Assembly: GCA_012103475.1 (NCBI GenBank)
Contig: WLWS01000002.1
Location: 1-64,000 of the forward strand
Reading direction: 5' to 3'
Length of the DNA stretch: 64,000 nucleotides
Source of the DNA: Gammaproteobacteria bacterium
GTDB taxonomy: Bacteria > Pseudomonadota > Gammaproteobacteria > Eutrophobiales > Eutrophobiaceae
Part shown: one piece after another, positions 12,323 to 22,989 of the stretch
Layout of the letters: every line of letters begins with the position of its first letter
Numbering within the stretch: position 1 is the first letter of the stretch
The notes under the pieces: generated by a model
Databases searched by the model: none
Seen by the model: the letters and a program-made list of their open reading frames with translations, nothing else
Told to the model about the DNA's origin: nothing
Program-made: the position numbers and the translations under genes

Positions 12323-13360
12323 ATGGACTCAATAAGCCTCATTAGACCAGACGATCTGCACTTACATCTGCGCGACGGAGATGCCATGCGCTGTGTTGTC
12401 GAGGATACGGCCAGACAATTTGCCCGCGCGATAATTATGCCTAATCTCAAACCGCCGGTTACGACAGTCAGACAGGCAGAAGCTTACCGTGAGCGAATTT
12501 TGTCCTGCCTGTCCGAATCAAGCGATTTTCAGCCTTTAATGACTCTGTATCTGACAGACAATACGGCGATAAGCGAAATTAAACAGATAGCTGAGAACGA
12601 ACACGTACACGCGATTAAGTATTATCCTGCGGGTGCGACAACAAACTCGGATCACGGTGTGACCGACATTGAGAAGGTCTACCCTTTGTTTGAGTATATG
12701 GCGGATTTATCCATACCGCTCCTTATACACGGTGAAGTTACCGACCCTGAAATTGATATATTCGATCGGGAAAAGGTATTTATCGAACAGACACTGTTGC
12801 CGTTGATAAATCGCTTCGAAAATCTGCGCGTAGTTCTTGAGCATATTACAACCAGCGACGCGGTAGCGTTTGTTCAGAATGGCCCTGAGACACTGGCGGC
12901 AACAATCACGGCTCATCACCTGATTCAGAACAGGAATGCATTGTTCGAAAATGGCATTCGGCCCCATAATTATTGTTTACCGGTGTTGAAAAGAGAATCC
13001 CATAGACAAGCTCTATTGGATATTGTCGCTAGTGGTCATCCGCGTTTCTTTCTAGGTAGTGATAGTGCACCACACGCAAGAGAGGCGAAAGAAAGTGCTT
13101 GCGGATGCGCAGGCGTTTATTCTGCGCATAGTGCAATTGAATTATATGCTTCTGTTTTCGAGGAACTGGGAGTTCTGGACAAGTTCGAGGCTTTCGCCAG
13201 TTTTAATGGCGCAGATTTTTATGGATTAGCAAGGAATACCGGCAAAATCACTCTGGAAAAAGTTGAATGGGTCATTCCTGAATCGTTTGCTTTTGCCGAT
13301 TCGGAAATTGTGCCTTTCCTGGCAGGCGAGAAGTGCAATTGGAAATTGAAAACGGTATGA
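12323..13360 (+). CDS. pyrC: Dihydroorotase (class II)
   Basis: 345 residues, the E. coli PyrC type. It cyclises carbamoyl-aspartate to dihydroorotate in pyrimidine synthesis. Zinc ligands His13 and His15 lie in DLHLHLRDG. Lys99 in IKYYPAGATTNS is the expected carboxylated lysine bridging the metals. Further motifs are LIHGEV, VLEHITT and the catalytic aspartate in LGSDSAPH. The ATG at 12323 has no strong ribosome binding site. Its last codon overlaps the start of rnt (ATGA), so the two are coupled, as in Pseudomonas. Confidence 0.97.
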   Translation: MDSISLIRPDDLHLHLRDGDAMRCVVEDTARQFARAIIMPNLKPPVTTVRQAEAYRERILSCLSESSDFQPLMTLYLTDNTAISEIKQIAENEHVHAIKYYPAGATTNSDHGVTDIEKVYPLFEYMADLSIPLLIHGEVTDPEIDIFDREKVFIEQTLLPLINRFENLRVVLEHITTSDAVAFVQNGPETLAATITAHHLIQNRNALFENGIRPHNYCLPVLKRESHRQALLDIVASGHPRFFLGSDSAPHAREAKESACGCAGVYSAHSAIELYASVFEELGVLDKFEAFASFNGADFYGLARNTGKITLEKVEWVIPESFAFADSEIVPFLAGEKCNWKLKTV

Positions 13361-13977
13361 CCAATGCAGATGCAGTAGCGCAGCGATTCAGAGGATATTT
13401 ACCGGTTGTTGTCGATATAGAAACAGCGGGTTTTAATGCAGCGACTGATGCTGTGCTGGAGATTGCCGCTGTTTTTATTACGATGAATGATGAAGGTGTC
13501 TGGTCAGAAGACGAAAGCATAAATCGACATGTGCAGCCCTTCGAAGGAGCGAACCTGGAAAAAGCGGCATTAGACTTTAATGGAATTGATCCCGAACATC
13601 CTTTTCGAAAACAAATAGCCGTAGCAGAGAAAATTGCTTTGCAGGACATTTTCAACCTAACCCGAAAAAAGCTTAAAACACATAACTGCAAACGGGCCAT
13701 CCTGGTTGGTCACAACCCAGCGTTTGATATTGCTTTTTTAAATGCCGCGGTTGACCGCTCGGAAATAAAACGCAATCCTTTTCATCCTTTTAGTACCTTC
13801 GATACTGCAACACTGGGTGGACTGGCCTATGGTCAGACCGTGCTGGCAAGGGCGGCAGAAAAAGCAGGTATCGAGTGGGATACCAGCGCAGCGCATTCTG
13901 CGCTCTATGACGCTGAACGTACCTCTGAGTTGTTTTGTACTATTGTCAATCGTTGGCAGGAAATGACCTCAAATTAA
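13357..13977 (+). CDS. rnt: Ribonuclease T
   Basis: 206 residues. A DEDD-family 3'-5' exonuclease that matures tRNA and other stable RNA 3' ends. Exo I is VVVDIETAGFNAATDAVLEIAA, Exo II is ILVGHNPAFDIAFL and Exo III is AAHSALYDAERT, giving the acidic residues and the general-base histidine. KRNPFHPFSTFDT is RNase T-specific. I take the ATG at 13357, which overlaps the pyrC stop as ATGA; a GTG at 13333 in the same frame would add eight residues not present in E. coli RNase T. Confidence 0.95.
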   Translation: MTNADAVAQRFRGYLPVVVDIETAGFNAATDAVLEIAAVFITMNDEGVWSEDESINRHVQPFEGANLEKAALDFNGIDPEHPFRKQIAVAEKIALQDIFNLTRKKLKTHNCKRAILVGHNPAFDIAFLNAAVDRSEIKRNPFHPFSTFDTATLGGLAYGQTVLARAAEKAGIEWDTSAAHSALYDAERTSELFCTIVNRWQEMTSN

Positions 13978-13982
13978 GTGGC

Positions 13983-14759
13983 ATGTGTCTGATTGCATTT
14001 TCGCATCGACGATCTACTGCTTACCCCCTGGTACTGATTGCCAATCGGGATGAATCCTACGAGCGTGCATCCGTCCAGGCTCAATTCTGGGATACCGATC
14101 CGGATATATTAGCGGGCCGGGATCTTGAAAAAAATGGCAGCTGGCTGGGTATAAACAGACGGGGCCGATTTGCTGCGGTAACAAATTTCCGTGAAGGTCT
14201 CTCTGATAAAAAAGCACTACGCTCACGCGGATTGCTGGTGAGTGAGTTTTTACGTAATGACGCTTCTTTTTCATCTTACATTGAGAGTTGCCAGGCTGAA
14301 GCTGAAAATTATGGAGGCTTCAATCTTTTACTTGGTGACGAAAACGGTATCTATTATTTAAGCAATCGTGATTCACATCATCGGAAACTTGGGTATGGAG
14401 TCTATGCCGTCAGTAATGCCGAAATTGATTCCGATTGGCCGAAGGTGAGTGCCGCACGAGAGCAACTTGATGATGTTGTTCAAAACGCCGGGGTCATTGA
14501 TCATATTGAGTTGTTAAACATACTTGCTAACAGAGAAGTCGCTATTGATGAGCAACTTCCTGACACCAATATAGGAATTGATTGGGAAAGAAAATTATCG
14601 CCCATGTTTATCAAGACGGAGGACTATGGTACGAGAGTGTCGACTGTCATAACGATAGATAATTCAGCCGAGGTGATGTTTACCGAAAGAACATATGACA
14701 GGGAAGGTGCGGTAGAAAATGAAAATAGATACACATTTCGAATTCAGAGGAGCAGGTAA
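13983..14759 (+). CDS. NRDE-family protein (TANGO2-like, Ntn-hydrolase fold)
   Basis: 258 residues from the ATG at 13983, which places a cysteine at position 2 (MCLIAFSHRR) as expected for this family; the frame extends upstream to a less likely start at 13935. The family's name motif NRDE is at residues 21-24. AGRDLEKNGSWLGINRRGRFAAVTNFRE is the conserved block shared with the eukaryotic TANGO2 protein. Its biochemical activity is not established. It starts six bases after rnt and is followed three bases later by the MBL-fold gene, so the pyrC-rnt-NRDE-MBL run is probably one operon. Confidence 0.88.
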   Translation: MCLIAFSHRRSTAYPLVLIANRDESYERASVQAQFWDTDPDILAGRDLEKNGSWLGINRRGRFAAVTNFREGLSDKKALRSRGLLVSEFLRNDASFSSYIESCQAEAENYGGFNLLLGDENGIYYLSNRDSHHRKLGYGVYAVSNAEIDSDWPKVSAAREQLDDVVQNAGVIDHIELLNILANREVAIDEQLPDTNIGIDWERKLSPMFIKTEDYGTRVSTVITIDNSAEVMFTERTYDREGAVENENRYTFRIQRSR

Positions 14760-14762
14760 CTA

Positions 14763-15728
14763 GTGGATTTTGGTTTACAAGGTTCGGTCACACGCCGGAT
14801 CACTGAACTTCCGGCAAGCATTACCTGCATTGATACAGGTTACATTCGCCCTCAACTGGCAGCCTGTTATTTAATCGAAGATGATGGTTGCGCCGGAATC
14901 ATTGAAACTGGTACAGCCTATTCTGTTCCGATGATACTGTCAGTGCTTGAATTAAAAAAGATTCCGCTTGATAGAGTACTGTACGTTATGCCCACGCACG
15001 TACATCTTGACCATGCCGGTGGGGCGGGACAGCTGATGCAGCTCCTTCCTAATGCCTCGCTGGTTGTTCACCCGCGAGGTGTCAGACATATGATTGATCC
15101 TCGAAAACTATGGAATGGCACTCTTGAGGTATATGGAGAAGATGCGATGCATCGTATGTATGACGAGCTACTTCCGGTGGAAGAGGAACGGATAATAAGG
15201 GCTGACGATAATTTAAAATTAAATCTTGCGGGTCGTTCACTACATTTTATTGATACTCCCGGACATGCCCGGCATCACTATTCAGTATACGATGAACGCA
15301 GTAATGGTTTTTTTACTGGTGATACTTTCGGTATGGCATATCAGGAGTTATTACCTGCAGAGCAGGCCTACATTATGCCCACGACAACGCCAGTGCAATT
15401 TGATCCTGTTGCCTGGTACTCCACTCTGGAACGATATCTAGAATTCAAACCAGAACGCATGTTTTTGACTCATTACGGTATGGTGGAAAATGTCAAAAAA
15501 TTGGCCGTCGATCTAAAACAGAGAATAAAAGCTTACGTGGATATTGCAGAAGCTAATCGTTATAGTCCCTCGCGAAGCAAAGTAATGGAATCCAGAATAG
15601 CAGAGTTGACTTTCACAGAATTAAAAGCAGCGGGTTGTCCCTTGCCGTCTGCAGCCTGCAAAGCCTTGCTCGCGATGGATATTGCTTTGAACGTTCAGGG
15701 TCTTGAAGTCTGGTTGGACAGCCAATAA
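14763..15728 (+). CDS. MBL-fold metallo-hydrolase
   Basis: 321 residues from a GTG with GAGGAG ten bases upstream. The metallo-beta-lactamase signature THVHLDHAGG supplies His79, His81, Asp83 and His84. Later metal ligands lie in DTPGHARHH, FFTGDTFG and THYGM. The substrate cannot be named; the overall form is like broad MBL hydrolases of the glyoxalase II type, but it is longer than GloB and its C-terminal helical region differs. Because gloB is absent from its usual place near rnhA in this window, a thioester hydrolase role is conceivable but not supported by more than the fold. Confidence 0.85.
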   Translation: MDFGLQGSVTRRITELPASITCIDTGYIRPQLAACYLIEDDGCAGIIETGTAYSVPMILSVLELKKIPLDRVLYVMPTHVHLDHAGGAGQLMQLLPNASLVVHPRGVRHMIDPRKLWNGTLEVYGEDAMHRMYDELLPVEEERIIRADDNLKLNLAGRSLHFIDTPGHARHHYSVYDERSNGFFTGDTFGMAYQELLPAEQAYIMPTTTPVQFDPVAWYSTLERYLEFKPERMFLTHYGMVENVKKLAVDLKQRIKAYVDIAEANRYSPSRSKVMESRIAELTFTELKAAGCPLPSAACKALLAMDIALNVQGLEVWLDSQ

Positions 15729-15742
15729 TTAATCAATCTGCT

Positions 15743-17053
15743 TCAGGAATAGAGTTTTTCCCGCCACTTACCTACATTCAGTTTAATCTCATCTTCATTG
15801 ATAGTTTGCAGCTCTCTATCTTGCAACAGTGTCTGGCCCGCCACCCAGACGTGAGAAACCTGATTACGATTACTGGCGTAAACAATCTGAGACATAGGGT
15901 TACTCAGAGGTTGGGTTTCCAACTCACTCAAATCGATGGCAATGATGTCGGCCTGCTTGTTTTTCTGCAGAGTACCTATTTGTTCATCCAGACCAAGCGC
16001 CCTCGCTCCGTTAATGGTCGCCATTTTCAGTACTGTAAATGCATCTACTGCCTGCGGATCTTGCGCGACCCCCTTGCCGAGTAGCGCGGTTGTCTGCAAT
16101 TCCGCCATCATATCAAGGTCGTTATTACTGGCTGCACCATCTGTGCCGATAGCAACATTTACGTCGTGCAACTGCAAGTCGTTAACCGGACAGAAACCAC
16201 TGGCTAGTTTTAAATTGGATTGCGGGCAATGAACAACATGTACTCCGTAATGCTTAAGCATCGCAAGCTCGCTGCCTTCAATTTGTGTCATGTGCACAGC
16301 GAGAAGTCGGGGACTTAGCAATCCCAGTTCTTCCAATCTTTGCAAAGGACGTTTACCGTGTTCTTTCAGGCTTTGATTCACTTCATCAGCTGTTTCATGA
16401 ATATGCATCATCACAGGTATGTCCATTTCCTCTGCCAGCGTATTCAATTTCAACAAAGCGGGCTCTGAGACAGCATAGGGCGAGTGTGGTGAAAACGCGG
16501 TGTTAACCAGCGGGGTATTTCTGAACTTGTGATGGACCTGACCTGCTTTCAGGAAATACTCATCCGGGGTATTAGCCCATGCGGTCGGAAAATCGATAAC
16601 GATTAAGCCGATAACGGCACGAATACCTGCCTCCATTGCAATTTTAGCGGTCACATCTGCAAAAAAGTACATATCTGCAAAACAGGTTGTGCCAGAACGA
16701 ATCATTTCGGCGATTGCGAGGCGACTGCCGTCTTCAACAAATTCAGGTGATACCCAGTGTTGTTCCGCTGGCCAGATATGATTGGTAAGCCAGTCCTGCA
16801 AGGGTAAATCATCAGCCAGTCCGCGAAACAAGCTCATGGCTGCATGTGTGTGACTGTTAATCAGCCCCGGGAGCAAGGCGTGCTGGTCAAGTTGATAGTT
16901 ATGTCTGGCCTGATAACGCTGTGCCGCGGTCTGCTGTGGCTGGATGTCAATTATCCTTCCGTCATTGAGAGCAAGCGAATGATTTTCGAGTACTGTTTTT
17001 TCAGGTTGAATGGGAATCAGCCAACGTGCATTTATTAAACTGTCTATTTTCAA
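15743..17053 (-). CDS. mtaD: 5-methylthioadenosine/S-adenosylhomocysteine deaminase (TRZ/ATZ family)
   Basis: 436 residues of an amidohydrolase. It starts with TTG, supported by GGAG at 60-63 of the 17000 block (17060-17063) with six-base spacing. Metal ligands are in NSHTHAAMSLFRG, MMHIHETADE, AVHMT and GTDGAASNNDLDM, as in MTA/SAH deaminases. The enzyme deaminates methylthioadenosine, S-adenosylhomocysteine or adenosine to the inosine forms. It is divergent from gyrA across 232 bases. In Pseudomonas an mtaD-like gene also sits close to gyrA, which supports the call. Confidence 0.9.
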   Translation of the reverse strand: MKIDSLINARWLIPIQPEKTVLENHSLALNDGRIIDIQPQQTAAQRYQARHNYQLDQHALLPGLINSHTHAAMSLFRGLADDLPLQDWLTNHIWPAEQHWVSPEFVEDGSRLAIAEMIRSGTTCFADMYFFADVTAKIAMEAGIRAVIGLIVIDFPTAWANTPDEYFLKAGQVHHKFRNTPLVNTAFSPHSPYAVSEPALLKLNTLAEEMDIPVMMHIHETADEVNQSLKEHGKRPLQRLEELGLLSPRLLAVHMTQIEGSELAMLKHYGVHVVHCPQSNLKLASGFCPVNDLQLHDVNVAIGTDGAASNNDLDMMAELQTTALLGKGVAQDPQAVDAFTVLKMATINGARALGLDEQIGTLQKNKQADIIAIDLSELETQPLSNPMSQIVYASNRNQVSHVWVAGQTLLQDRELQTINEDEIKLNVGKWREKLYS

Positions 17054-17285
17054 ATTGTTCTCCAGAATTGATTTTTGACGCCGAATCCAGACCCCTGAGA
17101 GAGGATAAAAAATCGACTAGCTTAATGGGTTTTTTGTCAAGCGAAATTCGATCCGCCAGAGTGATTAAAAACGCATATAAGTCTATAAAGAATCAGCAAA
17201 TTATGATAGGATTCTCAGCTTATTTATTTGCACTATTTAACCCACATAAAGGACCTTAAAGCCCCTTGAAGTTCCCGAGAGTTGT

Positions 17286-19838
17286 ATGCCTGATTCCGAC
17301 ATAGCCAGTTCACTATTTCCAGTCAATATCGAAGACGAAATGCGTCAGTCCTATATGGATTACGCGATGAGTGTCATCGTCGGCCGCGCCCTGCCTGATG
17401 TCCGGGATGGGCTAAAACCGGTGCACAGACGTGTTCTTTATGCCATGAACGTAATGGGCAACGCGTGGAATAAACCCTATAAAAAATCGGCACGCGTGGT
17501 TGGTGATGTCATCGGTAAATACCACCCGCACGGTGATTCTGCAGTTTACGACACAATCGTCCGTATGGCTCAGCCATTTTCTCTGCGCTACGTGCTGGTA
17601 GACGGTCAGGGAAATTTCGGTTCAGTTGATGGTGATGCACCAGCGGCTATGCGCTATACCGAAGTGCGTATGTCTCGAATTGCACACGAATTACTTGAAG
17701 ATCTTGATAAAGAAACAGTCAAATTTGTTGAAAACTATGATGGGTCTGAGCACGAGCCGGTAGTTTTACCTACAAAGATTCCCAATTTACTGATTAACGG
17801 TTCCAGCGGCATTGCTGTAGGTATGGCTACCAACATACCTCCTCATAACCTCACTGAAGTGGTGGGTGCTTGTATTGCGCTCATTGACGATTCGGAGCTG
17901 GGTGTCGAAGAACTAATGAAGCACATTCCCGGACCCGATTTTCCTACCGCAGGAATAATTAATGGATCACGTGGAATACACGAAGCTTATCGAACCGGCC
18001 GAGGGCGGATACGGGTTCGTGCCCGAATACATATAGAGACGGACGAAAAATCCGGACAGGAATCATTGATTGTTTCCGAATTGCCTTATCAGGTTAACAA
18101 GGCACGCTTACTTGAAAAAATTGCTGAACTGGTCAAAGACAAAAAAATGACCGGTATTAGAGAATTACGTGACGAGTCAGACAAAGATGGCATGCGTATG
18201 GTCATTGAGCTTCGGCGTGGGGAAGTAGCGGACGTCATTATCAATAATCTGTATCAGCAAACCCAGATGCAGAATGTATTCGGCATCAATATTGTTGCAC
18301 TTGATGGTGGCCAGCCAAGAATACTTAATTTAAAGGACATGCTGGATGCTTTTATTCAGCATCGACGAGTCGTAGTGACTCGCCGGACGGTTTACGATTT
18401 GCGCAAGGCTCGTGCTCGTGCGCATATACTGGAAGGTCTGGCGGTCGCACTTGCTAATATTGATCCCATTATTGCCTTGATTAAAGCGTCACCTAGCCCG
18501 GCTGAGGCCAAATCCGGATTGCTCGGACAAAGCTGGCAGGCGGGTATTGTTGTCGACATGCTCAAGCGTGCAGGAGCTGATGCGTCAAGACCTGACGACC
18601 TGGGATCGGATCTCGGGCTTGTTGAAGGCAACTATCAGCTGTCGGAAGTCCAGGCTCAGGCCATTCTTGAATTACGATTACAAAAACTGACCGGGCTTGA
18701 GCAGGAAAAAATCATTACTGAGTACGAAGAGATTATCGAGAAAATCACGGATTTACTCGACATTCTTGCCCGTCCTGAGCGGCTTATGGAGGAGATCAGG
18801 GGTGAGTTGGTTGCGATTCGGGAACAATATGGTGATGAAAGACGAACCGAAATAGTTGAGTCCGAAGAAGATCTGAGTATGGAAGACTTGATCACGGAAG
18901 AAGATGTTGTAGTGACCCTCTCTCATGCAGGTTATGCCAAATCACAATCACTCGATACTTATCGCTCTCAACGTCGTGGTGGAAAGGGTAAATCGGCTAC
19001 CAATATGAAGGACGAGGACTTCATAGATAAACTCTTTATTGCCAGTACTCACGACACGCTTCTATGTTTCTCAAGTCGTGGTCGTTTGTACTGGATGAAA
19101 GTCTACCAGCTGCCACAGGCCAGTCGGGCGGCCCGGGGCAAACCTATCGTCAATTTGCTTCCATTGGTTGAAGGGGAGCGAATTAATGCGATTATGCCAA
19201 TCCGTGAGTTCAGTGAAGATAAATTTGTATTCATGGCGACAGCGGATGGCACAGTTAAGAAGACAGCCTTAAAAGATTTTTCCAGACCCAGACCAAGCGG
19301 CATTATCGCTGTTGATCTGGTCGATGGTAATCAACTGATTGGCGTTGAGCTGACCGATGGCGAGCAGGATGTCATGCTCTTCAGTGACGCTGGCAAAGTT
19401 ATTCGTTTCAGTGAAAACGATGTCAGGGTGATGGGCCGTACAGCCAGAGGGGTCCGCGGGATTCGTCTGCCAGATCAGCAGAAAGTTATTTCGCTTATTA
19501 TTGCTGAGCAAGAAGCGAGGGTGTTGACTGCGACTGAAAACGGATTTGGCAAGCGAACCGCGATGGAGGATTACCCGAAACAGGCTCGCGGTGGTCAGGG
19601 TGTGATTGCTATTCAATGTGACGAAAGAAATGGCAAAGCTGTTGGCGCCGTTACGGTGAACGAAGATGATGAAATTATGCTTATCAGTAATCAAGGTACG
19701 CTTATTCGAACACCGGTAAGCGAAGTATCTGTAGTTGGGAGAAACACGAAAGGTGTAACGCTGGTTTCTTTAGGCGAGGGCGAAAGTCTTGCCAGCCTTG
19801 AACGAATTGTTGAGTACAAAGAAGAAGATGATGAATAA
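17286..19838 (+). CDS. gyrA: DNA gyrase subunit A
   Basis: 850 residues. The A subunit of the enzyme that introduces negative supercoils. The catalytic tyrosine is Tyr124 in [11 protein letters not shown]. The quinolone-resistance region [15 protein letters not shown] has serine at 85 and aspartate at 89, the wild-type residues corresponding to E. coli Ser83 and Asp87. The GyrA box QRRGGKGK, needed for DNA wrapping and separating gyrase from topoisomerase IV, is present, followed by the beta-pinwheel repeats. The stop overlaps the beginning of serC, and gyrA-serC-pheA is a common gammaproteobacterial order. Confidence 0.98.
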   Translation: MPDSDIASSLFPVNIEDEMRQSYMDYAMSVIVGRALPDVRDGLKPVHRRVLYAMNVMGNAWNKPYKKSARVVGDVIGKYHPHGDSAVYDTIVRMAQPFSLRYVLVDGQGNFGSVDGDAPAAMRYTEVRMSRIAHELLEDLDKETVKFVENYDGSEHEPVVLPTKIPNLLINGSSGIAVGMATNIPPHNLTEVVGACIALIDDSELGVEELMKHIPGPDFPTAGIINGSRGIHEAYRTGRGRIRVRARIHIETDEKSGQESLIVSELPYQVNKARLLEKIAELVKDKKMTGIRELRDESDKDGMRMVIELRRGEVADVIINNLYQQTQMQNVFGINIVALDGGQPRILNLKDMLDAFIQHRRVVVTRRTVYDLRKARARAHILEGLAVALANIDPIIALIKASPSPAEAKSGLLGQSWQAGIVVDMLKRAGADASRPDDLGSDLGLVEGNYQLSEVQAQAILELRLQKLTGLEQEKIITEYEEIIEKITDLLDILARPERLMEEIRGELVAIREQYGDERRTEIVESEEDLSMEDLITEEDVVVTLSHAGYAKSQSLDTYRSQRRGGKGKSATNMKDEDFIDKLFIASTHDTLLCFSSRGRLYWMKVYQLPQASRAARGKPIVNLLPLVEGERINAIMPIREFSEDKFVFMATADGTVKKTALKDFSRPRPSGIIAVDLVDGNQLIGVELTDGEQDVMLFSDAGKVIRFSENDVRVMGRTARGVRGIRLPDQQKVISLIIAEQEARVLTATENGFGKRTAMEDYPKQARGGQGVIAIQCDERNGKAVGAVTVNEDDEIMLISNQGTLIRTPVSEVSVVGRNTKGVTLVSLGEGESLASLERIVEYKEEDDE

Positions 19839-20961
19839 TTCTGTATCCGAATTAGCCAGTACTCCAATGAGTACTACTGAGAGGGATGTATTTAATTTTG
19901 GTGCAGGGCCGGCTATGTTACCTGCAGCAGTTATGCGACAGGCTCAGCAGGAATTGCTTGATTGGCGAGGTACGGGTATATCCGTCATCGAAATGAGTCA
20001 TCGCAGTACACACTTTGCCGGCATTGTCGAAGAATCTGAATCTGATTTACGCGAGTTGCTAAACATACCTGATTCGCACCGTATTCTTTTCCTGCAAGGT
20101 GGAGCGAGTAGCCAGTTTGCTATGGTGCCCATGAATCTTCTGAGAGAGCAGCAAAGTGCGGATTATATTCATACAGGTATATGGTCTGGTAAAGCGATAA
20201 AAGAGGCAAAAAAAATTGGTCTTGCCAATGTTGCCGCCAGTTCTGAAGCGGAAAACTTTCTTACAATCCCGCCACAAGCTACCTGGTCATTAAGCGAGGA
20301 GCCTTCTTATGTCTATTACACGGATAACGAAACAATAGGCGGGCTAGAGTTTTCTGATGCGCCGGATGTCGGATCCGTTCCGCTCGTGAGTGACATGACC
20401 TCCAATTTTCTCTCAAGACCTGTTGATTTTTCTAAGTACGCCGTTGTGTTTGCCGGCTCGCAGAAAAATATTGGTCCTGCCGGCCTGGTTATTGTAATTG
20501 TCAGGGAAGATTTGCTGGGGAATGCTGGTGATAATATTCCCAGCCTTTATGACTACGCAATTCAGAGCAAGGAAAACTCCCTTTATAATACGCCACCAAC
20601 GTTTACCTGGTATATGGCCGGGCTTGTTTTTAAATGGGTAAAAAGCCAGGGCGGTATCGCTGCGATGCAGGCTAATAGCGAAAGCAAATCAGGCAGACTC
20701 TATGATTACATTGATCAAAGTCAGTTTTATGCCAACCCGGTTGAACCCGAGTTTCGTTCCAGAATGAACGTGCCTTTCACGCTTGCAAATGATGAATTGA
20801 ACGACAGCTTTCTCAATTTGGCTAATGATGCGGGTATGGTCGAGCTCAAAGGTCACCGTAGCGTCGGAGGAATGCGTGCCAGCCTGTATAACGCAATGCC
20901 TGAAGATGGGGTTAACTGCTTGCTGGATTTTATGCGTGAATTTGAGAAGCAACACGCATAG
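19828..20961 (+). CDS. serC: Phosphoserine aminotransferase
   Basis: A PLP enzyme of serine and pyridoxal synthesis that transaminates 3-phosphohydroxypyruvate. The core is [33 protein letters not shown] and the PLP lysine in [12 protein letters not shown]. The C-terminal part [17 protein letters not shown] is also typical. The start is uncertain. ATGs at 19828 and 19831 follow a purine-rich AAGAAG and overlap the gyrA stop. ATG at 19867 gives [11 protein letters not shown], closer to the E. coli N-terminus but without a ribosome binding site. Length is 377 residues from 19828. Confidence 0.95.
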   Translation: MMNNSVSELASTPMSTTERDVFNFGAGPAMLPAAVMRQAQQELLDWRGTGISVIEMSHRSTHFAGIVEESESDLRELLNIPDSHRILFLQGGASSQFAMVPMNLLREQQSADYIHTGIWSGKAIKEAKKIGLANVAASSEAENFLTIPPQATWSLSEEPSYVYYTDNETIGGLEFSDAPDVGSVPLVSDMTSNFLSRPVDFSKYAVVFAGSQKNIGPAGLVIVIVREDLLGNAGDNIPSLYDYAIQSKENSLYNTPPTFTWYMAGLVFKWVKSQGGIAAMQANSESKSGRLYDYIDQSQFYANPVEPEFRSRMNVPFTLANDELNDSFLNLANDAGMVELKGHRSVGGMRASLYNAMPEDGVNCLLDFMREFEKQHA

Positions 20962-20997
20962 CTTCAATCTGAATGTCTATATATAACTCATCCTGTT

Positions 20998-22083
20998 ATG
21001 AGTAAAGAATCTGAATTACAAAAACTTCGTGAAGAAATTGATAGCGCGGATAATAAGCTTCTGACGCTTATTAATGAGCGTGCTCGTCTGGCCACTATAG
21101 TAGCTGAGATAAAGCGAGCTGATTCAGAGCAGGTTGAGTATTATCGGCCAGAGCGCGAAGCGCAGGTGCTAAGAGAAATTATCAAGAATAACCCCGGACC
21201 TCTTGATGATCTCGAAGTCGCCCGTCTTTTCCGTGAAATCATGTCAGCTTGTCTGGCTCTTGAGCAAAAGCTGGAGATTGCTTTTCTCGGTCCCGCTGCA
21301 ACCTTTACTCAGGCTGCGGCACTTAAACATTTTGGCCATGCCGTTAATACTAATCCCCAGACGAGTATCGCTGACGTATTCCGTATAGTGGAGTCTGGTG
21401 TTTGTCACTATGGTGTTGTGCCTATCGAAAACTCCACAGAGGGTTCGGTTAATCAAACGCTTGATTTACTTATCAGTTCGAGTTTGAAGATTTGTGGCGA
21501 AGTGCAACTTCCAATTCACCATAATTTGATGAGTCCAGCAGAATCTCTTGCAGAAATCAAAAAGGTCTGGTCGCATGAGCAATCGCTAGCGCAGTGTCGT
21601 TCATGGTTGGATAAAAACTTACCCAATGTTGAACGAATAGCGATAAGCAGTAACGCTGAAGCCGCCATGACAGCGATAAAAGATATCACTGGCGCTGCCA
21701 TTGCCGGATCTATCGCTGCTGAACACTACAAGTTACCGATACTGGAAAAGAACATTGAGGATGAACCTGATAACACTACCCGCTTCCTGATCATTGGACA
21801 GAATAATGCACGTGCAAGTGGTCAGGATAAGAGTTCCATACTGTTCGCAAACGCTAACGTACCGGGCGCTTTGCAAAAGAGTCTGGCCTGTTTTGCAGAT
21901 AACAACATAAATATGAGCCGGATTGAATCCAGACCTTCAAAGCACGGAATGTGGGAGTATGTATTCTTTGTGGATGTTGAAGGACATGCTGATGACAGTT
22001 TGATGCAAAAAGTGCTGGAAGATCTGAAACAACATACTCTAATGATTAAAGTATTGGGTTCGTATCCGCATGCCCCGCTCTAA
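20998..22083 (+). CDS. pheA: Bifunctional chorismate mutase/prephenate dehydratase (P-protein)
   Basis: 361 residues. An AroQ chorismate mutase domain (1-90, LREEIDSADNKLLTLINERA) is followed by a prephenate dehydratase domain (about 93-270, IAFLGPAATFTQAA, VPIENSTEGSVNQTLDLL). A C-terminal ACT regulatory domain includes SRIESRPSKHGMWEYVFF near residue 307, the phenylalanine-binding ESRP motif. It makes phenylpyruvate from chorismate and is expected to be inhibited by phenylalanine. It lies 36 bases after serC. No attenuator-type leader peptide is seen in that gap. Confidence 0.97.
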   Translation: MSKESELQKLREEIDSADNKLLTLINERARLATIVAEIKRADSEQVEYYRPEREAQVLREIIKNNPGPLDDLEVARLFREIMSACLALEQKLEIAFLGPAATFTQAAALKHFGHAVNTNPQTSIADVFRIVESGVCHYGVVPIENSTEGSVNQTLDLLISSSLKICGEVQLPIHHNLMSPAESLAEIKKVWSHEQSLAQCRSWLDKNLPNVERIAISSNAEAAMTAIKDITGAAIAGSIAAEHYKLPILEKNIEDEPDNTTRFLIIGQNNARASGQDKSSILFANANVPGALQKSLACFADNNINMSRIESRPSKHGMWEYVFFVDVEGHADDSLMQKVLEDLKQHTLMIKVLGSYPHAPL

Positions 22084-22122
22084 GGCGTCTGTTTTATACG
22101 TTAGCCGCTGAGTACCTCTTTT

Positions 22123-22989
22123 ATGAAATTTAAACGACTTGCGATATTGGGAGTTGGCCTTATCGGTGGCTCACTAGCACTAGGTCTTCGACGGGCAGAT
22201 ATGTGTCAGACCATCATCGGTTACGGACGCAACCGTGATAACCTGCTTCGAGCTAAAGAACTGGGTGTTATCGATGAATTTACTACGAGCGCGGAAGAGG
22301 CTGCGACAGGAGCCGACCTTGTCGTAGTGGCAACGCCTTTGGCAACCAATGAAAAACTTTTCAGTGCAATTGCATCGTCACTTGGTTCCAACACGGTAAT
22401 AACAGATGTCGGCAGTGCTAAAGAGTGTGTGGTCGATGCCGCACGCTTGACTCTAGGTAGTAATTTCCCAAATTTTGTTCCAGGCCATCCGATTGCCGGT
22501 AAAGAAAAAAGCGGTGTGGACGCGGCCGTTGCTGATTTGTTTGAAGACCACCTTGTCATCCTTACTCCTCTGGGTGATACAAGCATAAACGCCATATCTG
22601 TCGTGACTCAAATGTGGGAGGCGGTGTTAGCAGATGTCACGACACTTCAGGTAGAACATCACGATGCTGTGCTTGCTGCGACCAGTCATTTACCTCATAT
22701 GCTCGCTTATGCATTGGTTGATTGCCTGACAAGCATGCAGGAAAACGAAGATGTATTTCAATTTGCGGCGGGAGGGTTCCGGGATTTTACCCGTATAGCA
22801 TCAAGTAACCCGCAAATGTGGCATGACATTTGTTTTTCGAACAGTAAGAGTCTGCTAACAGTACTTGGAAACTTCGAGGATCATTTGCAGGCGCTGAAAC
22901 AGGCAATTGAAAATGGTGATAGCGAGAAGGTTCTGGAAATATTTTCACGCGCGAAACAGTCCCGTGATGAATATGTCGTCGGAAAATGA
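22123..22989 (+). CDS. tyrA: Prephenate dehydrogenase
   Basis: 288 residues, the stand-alone dehydrogenase without a chorismate mutase or ACT domain. The Rossmann NAD(P) motif GVGLIGGSLALGLRR is at residues 10-24. DVGSAKECV, PGHPIAGKEKSGV and the SHLPHMLAYAL helix are family motifs, the His of GHPIAG being catalytic. It makes hydroxyphenylpyruvate for tyrosine. Pseudomonas often fuses tyrA to aroA; here the two are separate but overlap at ATGA. The hisC gene often found between pheA and tyrA is absent. Confidence 0.95.
   Translation: MKFKRLAILGVGLIGGSLALGLRRADMCQTIIGYGRNRDNLLRAKELGVIDEFTTSAEEAATGADLVVVATPLATNEKLFSAIASSLGSNTVITDVGSAKECVVDAARLTLGSNFPNFVPGHPIAGKEKSGVDAAVADLFEDHLVILTPLGDTSINAISVVTQMWEAVLADVTTLQVEHHDAVLAATSHLPHMLAYALVDCLTSMQENEDVFQFAAGGFRDFTRIASSNPQMWHDICFSNSKSLLTVLGNFEDHLQALKQAIENGDSEKVLEIFSRAKQSRDEYVVGK

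Noticed and set aside
13272..13700. 142-residue minus-strand frame opposite pyrC and rnt
   Set aside because: Both plus-strand genes are strongly conserved; the frame is serine-rich with no family resemblance.
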